DNA from: Actinomycetota bacterium | GTDB taxonomy: Bacteria; Actinomycetota; Humimicrobiia; Humimicrobiales; Humimicrobiaceae | Reading direction: 5' to 3' | Assembly (NCBI GenBank): GCA_016870675.1 | Contig: VGAU01000050.1 | Span: forward strand, 1 to 9,713 | DNA: 9,713 bases | Shown: positions 6,126 to 9,713 of the stretch, piece after piece | Numbering within the stretch: position 1 is the stretch's first letter | Layout of the letters: every line of letters starts with the position of its first letter | Notes under the pieces: generated by a model | The model's database searches: none | Seen by the model: only the letters and a program-made list of their open reading frames with translations | What the model was told of the DNA's origin: nothing | Position numbers and translations under genes: made by a program

Positions 6126-6154
6126 ATTTTATCTTAACTATTTTTAGTATACAA
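6126..6154 (-). promoter_or_regulatory. Predicted promoter of the IS3 transposase genes
   Basis: On the minus strand TTGTAT (6154-6149), a 17-bp spacer and TAAAAT (6131-6126) form a plausible sigma70 promoter just inside the inverted repeat. The start of transcription would fall near 6119-6120, inside the first arm of the 6081-6122 hairpin. Confidence 0.5.
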
Positions 6155-6175
6155 TGTGTCTAAGTATGGGGTTCA
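6155..6175 (-). repeat. Right inverted repeat of the IS3 element
   Basis: Read on the minus strand it begins TGAACCCCA and ends AGACACA, pairing with 4901-4922. The five bases just outside it are CCCCA, which resembles the inner part of the end itself and may be chance. Confidence 0.85.
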
Positions 6176-6249
6176 CCCCATTTATGCATATTCTAATTTA
6201 TTATAATAATTGAGATTGTAAATTTAATAAGGTAAAATAAAATATTGTT

Positions 6250-7227
6250 ATGACTAAAGTGTTAATTACAGGTGGGGCAGGCTATATTGGTAGTACATTG
6301 TGTCGATTGTTACTGAATTCCGCATACAAAGTAAGGGTACTTGACTTATTGCTGTTTGGTGGGGAGTCAATTCTGGATTTACTCGATGACAAAAATTTTG
6401 AATTTATAAAAGGTGATGTAAGAAATGCTGAAGACAGAATTAAATCTGTTGATGGTATTGATTTTGTTGTGCATCTGGCTGCAATAGTTGGTGATCCTGC
6501 ATGTGCCAAACAACCTGATTTAGCAAAAGAAACTAATCTCGAAGCTTCAAAATTACTTTACCAAGCTGCTAACAACGCAGGTTGCAAAAGATTTATTTTT
6601 GCATCGACTTGTAGTAATTATGGTAAGATGGCTGATTCAGACATTTTTATTGATGAAAATTCACCTTTAAATCCAATTTCGCTTTATGCCGAGACTAAAG
6701 TTGGAGTAGAATTATTTTTACTTTCTCAAAAAAAGGAAAATATCTGCAAACCTATTTGTTTAAGATTTTCAACAGCTTATGGTTTATCATCTAGAATGAG
6801 ATTTGATTTGACGGTTAATGAATTTACAAAATATCTAGCGTTAGGTAAAGAGCTATTGATATTTGGTGAACAATTTTGGAGACCCTATTGCCATGTGGTT
6901 GACCTAGCGCGATCAATTATGTTTGTAATGAATACTCCCGCTGAAAAAATTGAATTTGAAGTTTATAATGTTGGAGACACAAATGAGAATTATACAAAAA
7001 AAATGCTTGTTGAAGAAATAATTAAAATAATTCCTGATTCAAAAATCAAATATGTTCACAAAGATGAAGATCCAAGAGATTATAGAGTGAATTTTGCAAA
7101 AATAAAATCAATGCTAGGATTTACTATTACTAAAACTTTACCCGATGGAATCAGTCAAATTTATAAAGCCATTTCAGATGGGTTTATTAAGAATCCTGAT
7201 GATATAAAATATAAAAACACATTTTAA
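6250..7227 (+). CDS. NAD-dependent epimerase/dehydratase (extended SDR), intact
   Basis: This is a complete 325-residue extended short-chain dehydrogenase acting on a nucleotide-activated sugar in the cytoplasm. It shows the Rossmann motif GGAGYIG (8-14), Asp32 at the end of the second strand (NAD preference), HLAAIVGDP (75-83), the catalytic Ser/Thr block STCSNYG (119-125) and Tyr146-x3-Lys150 (YAETK). It also has substrate-domain markers RFSTAYG and FWRPYCHVVDLARS. The ending resembles relatives whose tails read like DGFIKNPDD, so the C-terminus is complete. It differs clearly from LegB in the N-terminal and catalytic regions and cannot replace its missing segment. The exact sugar is unknown. 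The ATG is the natural start, but an AAGG lies 17 nt away, which is a poor ribosome site. It sits between legB fragments 2 and 3. Confidence 0.85.
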   Translation: MTKVLITGGAGYIGSTLCRLLLNSAYKVRVLDLLLFGGESILDLLDDKNFEFIKGDVRNAEDRIKSVDGIDFVVHLAAIVGDPACAKQPDLAKETNLEASKLLYQAANNAGCKRFIFASTCSNYGKMADSDIFIDENSPLNPISLYAETKVGVELFLLSQKKENICKPICLRFSTAYGLSSRMRFDLTVNEFTKYLALGKELLIFGEQFWRPYCHVVDLARSIMFVMNTPAEKIEFEVYNVGDTNENYTKKMLVEEIIKIIPDSKIKYVHKDEDPRDYRVNFAKIKSMLGFTITKTLPDGISQIYKAISDGFIKNPDDIKYKNTF

Positions 7228-7258
7228 AACTTTTAGAAAAATAAAAGCATTTGGATTT

Positions 7259-7384
7259 GGGCTCGCTCAAATGATAATAAATATTATAAATTCAAAAGCA
7301 AAAATTACCCAAGATCCCAAAATGTTCAGACCTGAGAAAAGTGAAGTCCAAAGGCTTTTTGGTTCTAATAAAAAACTGAAAGAA
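7259..7384 (+). pseudogene. legB: legB-type dehydratase, fragment 3 (C-terminal domain, first part)
   Basis: Starting 31 bp after the epimerase stop, one frame reads GLAQMIINIINSKAKI, then FRPEKSEVQRLFGSNKKLKE. This is the substrate-binding C-terminal domain of LegB proteins, where the RPxxSEVxRL block is a family hallmark. No start codon or ribosome site serves it. The frame continues upstream over the end of the epimerase gene without resembling LegB. The fragment stops at the third IS (TSD 7370-7384) and resumes in frame at 8899. It is either the tail of the same gene as fragments 1 and 2, with about 32 codons missing between, or the tail of a close paralogue. Confidence 0.82.
7370..7384 (+). 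repeat. 15-bp target-site duplication (left copy) of the IS1202-like element
   Basis: AAAAAACTGAAAGAA lies directly before the IS end and recurs exactly at 8884-8898. If the next T is counted as target sequence, the duplication is 16 bp. It is legB coding sequence (Lys-Lys-Leu-Lys-Glu). Confidence 0.9.
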
Positions 7385-7414
7385 TGTTAGCTAAAAAATA
7401 AAACTGGACTATTT
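7385..7414 (+). repeat. Left terminal inverted repeat of the IS1202-like element
   Basis: It matches the reverse complement of 8854-8883 at 26 of 30 positions. The differences are at bases 4, 6, 7 and 20. Confidence 0.85.
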
Positions 7415-7432
7415 AAAAAATAAAAGTGGACT
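7393..7432 (+). repeat. Tandem 18-bp end repeats inside the left IS end
   Basis: Two copies of AAAAAATAAAA(C/G)TGGACT lie at 7393-7410 and 7415-7432, 22 bp apart start to start and differing at one base. The right end also has two inverted copies (8858-8875 and 8825-8842), so each end carries two probable transposase-binding sites. Confidence 0.7.
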
Positions 7433-7442
7433 TGTCAAGTCC
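7428..7442 (+). repeat. 15-bp palindrome GGACTTGTCAAGTCC
   Basis: A perfect 7-bp inverted repeat around a single T overlaps the end of the second 18-bp repeat and lies about 60 bp before the transposase start. It may be a transposase or repressor site. It does not resemble a terminator, because no T run follows. Confidence 0.5.
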
Positions 7443-7503
7443 TAATTTGTTCTTTGAAAAATTAATTAGTGGATGTTGATAAAAGAGAGGTTAAGCTTTT
7501 GCT

Positions 7504-8814
7504 ATGATTAAACCTTTATTAAAAAAATTTAGTAAAGGAAAAGTGAAAATCATGGCAGATCAGATTCATAAAAAGTTCTCCAATACTCAGGTAAAGTCCC
7601 TTATTGAAAGCTATATAAGAAAAGAAATTAAACTAAGCTATATACTTTCAATCCTGGGGATAGGTCGCTCAAGGTTTTTTGAGATACTTAAAAACTATAG
7701 ACAAAACCCATCTTCATTTTCAATAGAATATGCAAGAAATACTCCTAACAGAAAGATAAAAAGTATGGTTGAAGATGACCTCTTGGCAGAGCTTTTTGTG
7801 GAGAAATGCTTAATTGAGGACAGAACAAATCCCATAAAACACTACAACTACAGTTACGTAAGAGATCTTCTTATGGACAAGTACGGCCACAAAGTATCTG
7901 TTCCCACCATAATAGACAGGGCAAAAAGATACGGGTTTTATGATAAAGCCAAAAAGAAAAAAGCTCATGATAGGCAAGTACTTACCAATTATATTGGAGA
8001 GCTTCTCCAGCATGACAGCTCAAAGCACAAGTGGAGTCCCTATGCAGAAGATAAATGGTTTTTAATTACCACTCTTGATGATTATTCCCGTAAGATACTC
8101 TATGGGGATTTCCTTAAGCAGGAGACAAGCTGGGCGCATATAGAAAGTGCAGAACAAACCACCTTAGAATACGGTATTGCATTTTCCTGGTATGTTGACA
8201 GCCATTCAATCTTTAGATTTGTTCAAGGCAGAGATAGTTTCTGGAGAAAACATTACAAGGTAACAGATGAAGCTGACCCTCAGTTTAAGCAGGTCCTATC
8301 TGATCTTGGGATAAAAATTATATATGCACTATCGCCCCAAGCAAAAGGCAAAATTGAGAGGCCGTACGGCTGGCTGCAGGACAGAATTGTCAGAACCTGT
8401 GCAAGGGAAGGCATAAAAGATATAGATGATGCAAGGATAGTTTTGGCAGCAGAACTTAAAAGATACAATAGCTATCAGGTCCACAGCACAACAGGTGAGA
8501 TTCCAGATGAGAGATTTTACAGGGCGATGGAGGAGAAAAGGTCACTTTTCAGGCAGTTTGAAATACCTAAACCATATATCTCAACAAAGGATATATTTGC
8601 TCTAAGAGCTGAAAGGATGGTAAATGCTTACAGAAAAATTTCAATAAATAACTTTGAGCTTAATGTCTTCGGTGTACCAATAAGAGCCTACACATCTTTA
8701 CGGATTGTACCGGATAAAAAGTCAGGTCTTGCTGAAGTCAGGTTCTGGTATGATGAGAAGCTGGTAGGGGTTCAGAAGGTAAAGATTGAGGACTTAAATA
8801 TCCCAAATTTTTAA
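7504..8814 (+). CDS. IS1202-like transposase (rve/DDE integrase core)
   Basis: This 436-residue transposase moves the surrounding IS. An N-terminal helix-turn-helix region (about residues 25-65) is followed by a second DNA-binding region. The rve core has D171 (LLQHDSSKHKWSP), D232 (WYVDSHSIF) and E285 (SPQAKGKIERPYGWLQDR), the spacing of DDE enzymes. A C-terminal beta-rich domain (about 365-430) follows. ATG 7504 has AGAGAGG 13 nt upstream, and ATG 7552 (residue 17) has AAAGGA 12 nt upstream. Neither spacing is ideal and the true start is undecided. No frameshift or premature stop is seen. Its codon use is richer in G and C than that of the flanking legB sequence. Confidence 0.88.
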   Translation: MIKPLLKKFSKGKVKIMADQIHKKFSNTQVKSLIESYIRKEIKLSYILSILGIGRSRFFEILKNYRQNPSSFSIEYARNTPNRKIKSMVEDDLLAELFVEKCLIEDRTNPIKHYNYSYVRDLLMDKYGHKVSVPTIIDRAKRYGFYDKAKKKKAHDRQVLTNYIGELLQHDSSKHKWSPYAEDKWFLITTLDDYSRKILYGDFLKQETSWAHIESAEQTTLEYGIAFSWYVDSHSIFRFVQGRDSFWRKHYKVTDEADPQFKQVLSDLGIKIIYALSPQAKGKIERPYGWLQDRIVRTCAREGIKDIDDARIVLAAELKRYNSYQVHSTTGEIPDERFYRAMEEKRSLFRQFEIPKPYISTKDIFALRAERMVNAYRKISINNFELNVFGVPIRAYTSLRIVPDKKSGLAEVRFWYDEKLVGVQKVKIEDLNIPNF

Positions 8815-8824
8815 TAAATATGTT

Positions 8825-8875
8825 AGTCCACTTTTAATTCTTAAATCATTAAAAAATAGTCCACTTTTATTTTTT
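8825..8875 (-). repeat. Inverted 18-bp end repeats inside the right IS end
   Basis: AGTCCACTTTTAATTCTT (8825-8842) and AGTCCACTTTTATTTTTT (8858-8875) are two related copies in the same orientation, 33 bp apart. Both are inverted relative to the pair at 7393-7432. The spacing differs from the left end (22 bp), so the two ends are not equivalent. Confidence 0.7.
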
Positions 8876-8883
8876 AAATGACA
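8854..8883 (-). repeat. Right terminal inverted repeat of the IS1202-like element
   Basis: It is the inverted partner of 7385-7414 with 26 of 30 identities, and it ends GACA at 8880-8883. Confidence 0.85.
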
Positions 8884-8898
8884 AAAAAACTGAAAGAA
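8884..8898 (+). repeat. 15-bp target-site duplication (right copy) of the IS1202-like element
   Basis: AAAAAACTGAAAGAA is identical to 7370-7384 and lies directly after the IS end. Confidence 0.9.
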
Positions 8899-9012
8899 TT
8901 GACAAAGTGGAAACAAAATTATTCACTTGAAGAAGGTCTGAAAGAAACAATTCAGTGGTTTTCAAACAAAGAAAATTTAAAACAATATAAAGCTGGTATT
9001 TATAATGTCTGA
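8899..9012 (+). pseudogene. legB: legB-type dehydratase, fragment 4 (C-terminus)
   Basis: In frame with fragment 3 once the IS is removed, this reads Leu-Thr-Lys-Trp, then SLEEGLKETIQWF and ends KAGIYNV with TGA at 9010-9012. SLEEGLxETIxWF plus a short tail ending in IYN(V/I) is the normal end of LegB proteins. It overlaps the start of the aminotransferase gene by 8 bp, so legB and legC were originally coupled. Confidence 0.85.
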
Positions 9013-9713
9013 TATTATTCCATTATCAGTTCCATCTATTAAAGGAAATGAGTGGAAATATGTTAAAGAGTGTTTAGATACCGGGTGGGTATCTTCTGCC
9101 GGAAAATATGTGGAACTTTTTGAAAAAAAGATTACAGAATACACAGGTGCAAAATATGCTATTGCATGCGTAAATGGAACTTCAGCACTGCATATATCTT
9201 TGATTTTAGCTGGTGTACAACCAAATGATGAGGTTTTGGTTCCAACAATAACCTTCATTGCACCAATCAATGCAGTAAATTATTGCAAAGCTTACCCCAT
9301 ATTTATGGATGCAGATAAATATTATAATCTTGATATCAGAAAAACAATTGAATTCATTCGCAAGGAAACTAAGTTAGTTAATGATGAATCATCCATTGAA
9401 AGCACAGAGCAAAAAAATAAAAAATTAAAAATCACTAATCACAAAACACCAATTACGGTTAACAGAAAGACAGGCAGAAAAATTTCTGCTATCATACCTG
9501 TTCATGTTTTTGGCAATGCTGTCTGGTTAGACGAACTAGATGAGGTGTGCAAAGAAAGAAATATTAAAATCATTGAAGATGCATCCGAAAGTATTGGAAC
9601 AAGATATATTAAAGGTAATTTTACCTCTAAACACACAGGTACTATAGGGGAATTAGGATGCCTTTCTTTTAATGGAAATAAAATAATAACTACCGGCGGC
9701 GGCGGAATGATTT
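9005..9713 (+). CDS. legC: LegC-type PLP-dependent aminotransferase (DegT/DnrJ/EryC1 family), 3' end outside window
   Basis: This is the first 236 residues of a sugar aminotransferase that transfers an amino group to the 4-keto group of the LegB product, using PLP, in the cytoplasm. Markers are IPLSVPSIKGNEWKYV near the start, TGWVSSAGKYVELFE (26-40), VNGTSALHISLILAGV (57-71), VPTITFIAPINA (79-90), PVHVFGNAVWLDEL (165-178), the PLP-pyridine Asp192 in EDASESIG, and the Schiff-base Lys226 in SFNGNKIITTGGGG. SFNGNK in place of the usual SFHxxK and the longer insert around residues 120-160 are features of the LegC group. ATG 9005 lies inside the last codons of legB (8-bp overlap) without a strong ribosome site, suggesting it relied on translational coupling. 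No defect is seen up to the window edge. Confidence 0.85.
   Translation, partial: MSDIIPLSVPSIKGNEWKYVKECLDTGWVSSAGKYVELFEKKITEYTGAKYAIACVNGTSALHISLILAGVQPNDEVLVPTITFIAPINAVNYCKAYPIFMDADKYYNLDIRKTIEFIRKETKLVNDESSIESTEQKNKKLKITNHKTPITVNRKTGRKISAIIPVHVFGNAVWLDELDEVCKERNIKIIEDASESIGTRYIKGNFTSKHTGTIGELGCLSFNGNKIITTGGGGMI

Larger units (their letters stand above)
4901..6175 (-). mobile_element. IS3-family insertion sequence, 1275 bp, no target duplication
   Basis: The ends are imperfect inverted repeats that begin TGAACCCCA and end AGACACA, with the TG...CA termini usual for IS3. The element contains overlapping orfA and orfB on the minus strand with a frameshift signal. Both genes look complete. 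The bases flanking the two ends (GATC on the left, CCCC on the right) do not match at 3, 4 or 5 bp, so the usual IS3 target duplication is absent. That points to a deletion or rearrangement starting at an IS end after insertion, which fits the loss of the adjacent middle of legB. Confidence 0.9.
7385..8883 (+). mobile_element. Complete 1499-bp IS, IS1202-family-like (ISTde1-type)
   Basis: This is a single-gene IS with 30-bp terminal inverted repeats (26 of 30 matching) that begin TGT and end ACA, flanked by a long 15-bp target duplication. It interrupts the C-terminal domain of legB, and removing it with one duplication copy gives Lys-Glu-Leu-Thr-Lys-Trp in frame. From family knowledge, the ISTde1 subgroup of the IS1202 family makes target duplications of about 15-18 bp and has a transposase of this size and type, so I assign it there by inference. 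The transposase gene looks intact. The left non-coding part (7385-7503) holds end repeats and a palindrome, and the right part (8815-8883) holds end repeats only. Confidence 0.85.

Noticed and set aside
6168..6180. CCCCA just outside the IS3 right end as the remnant of a second abutted IS end
   Set aside because: Only five bases are shared with the inner part of the end and the following bases do not match, so the evidence is too short.
2580..8883. Composite transposon carrying the epimerase gene between flanking ISs
   Set aside because: The three ISs belong to three different families with different ends. Two have their own target duplications, and no pair of like elements flanks the epimerase.
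9005..9713. Minus-strand open frame of about 97 codons at 8977-9270
   Set aside because: It lies opposite the aminotransferase start, which has clear LegC family motifs in the plus strand. The minus-strand frame resembles no protein.
1..9713. CRISPR array, tRNA, rRNA, riboswitch or integrase attachment site
   Set aside because: I saw no regularly spaced repeats, no cloverleaf or CCA-type ends, no rRNA-like stretch and no phage-type integrase. The only repeats are IS ends and target duplications.

Overview
The window is AT-rich bacterial DNA carrying part of a surface-glycan (nucleotide-sugar) gene cluster that has been invaded by insertion sequences. Nothing in it identifies the species. The low G+C content, the AGA/AGG- and AAA-rich codon use, and the presence of a GmhB-like heptose-bisphosphate phosphatase, a B12-type radical SAM enzyme and LegB/LegC-type sugar genes suggest a low-GC, probably anaerobic bacterium with a lipopolysaccharide, capsule or flagellin-glycan locus. 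That placement is an inference.

Layout. Positions 1-475 hold the 3' part of a GmhB-like HAD phosphatase. Positions 476-698 are a spacer with a possible gene remnant. Positions 699-2087 encode an intact cobalamin-binding radical SAM protein. A good sigma70-type promoter (2177-2206) then precedes a LegB-type NAD-dependent 4,6-dehydratase that is no longer intact. Its pieces lie at 2236-2579, 4491-4806, 7259-7384 and 8899-9012. They are separated by (i) a 1911-bp two-gene IS (2580-4490; IS4-like DDE transposase plus a DUF6788-like small protein; 9-bp target duplication), (ii) a block made of 94 bp of unassigned DNA, an IS3-family element (4901-6175) and an intact second SDR epimerase/dehydratase gene (6250-7227), and (iii) a 1499-bp single-gene IS resembling the IS1202 family (7385-8883; 15-bp target duplication). 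A LegC-type aminotransferase starts at 9005 and runs off the right edge.

How the genes fit together. LegB (4,6-dehydration of a UDP/GDP-GlcNAc-type sugar) and LegC (PLP transamination of the 4-keto product) are consecutive steps of legionaminic-acid-type or bacillosamine-type sugar synthesis, and their genes overlapped by 8 bp before the insertions. Removing the first and third IS with one copy of each target duplication restores the LegB reading frame exactly. About 32 codons in the middle of legB are replaced by the IS3-plus-epimerase block, so the gene cannot be repaired by IS excision alone. I found no CRISPR array, no RNA gene and no wholly new system. The points most worth a second look are the dispersed legB, the intact epimerase lodged inside it, the two-gene IS with bipartite ends, and the translation-blocking hairpin in the IS3 element.
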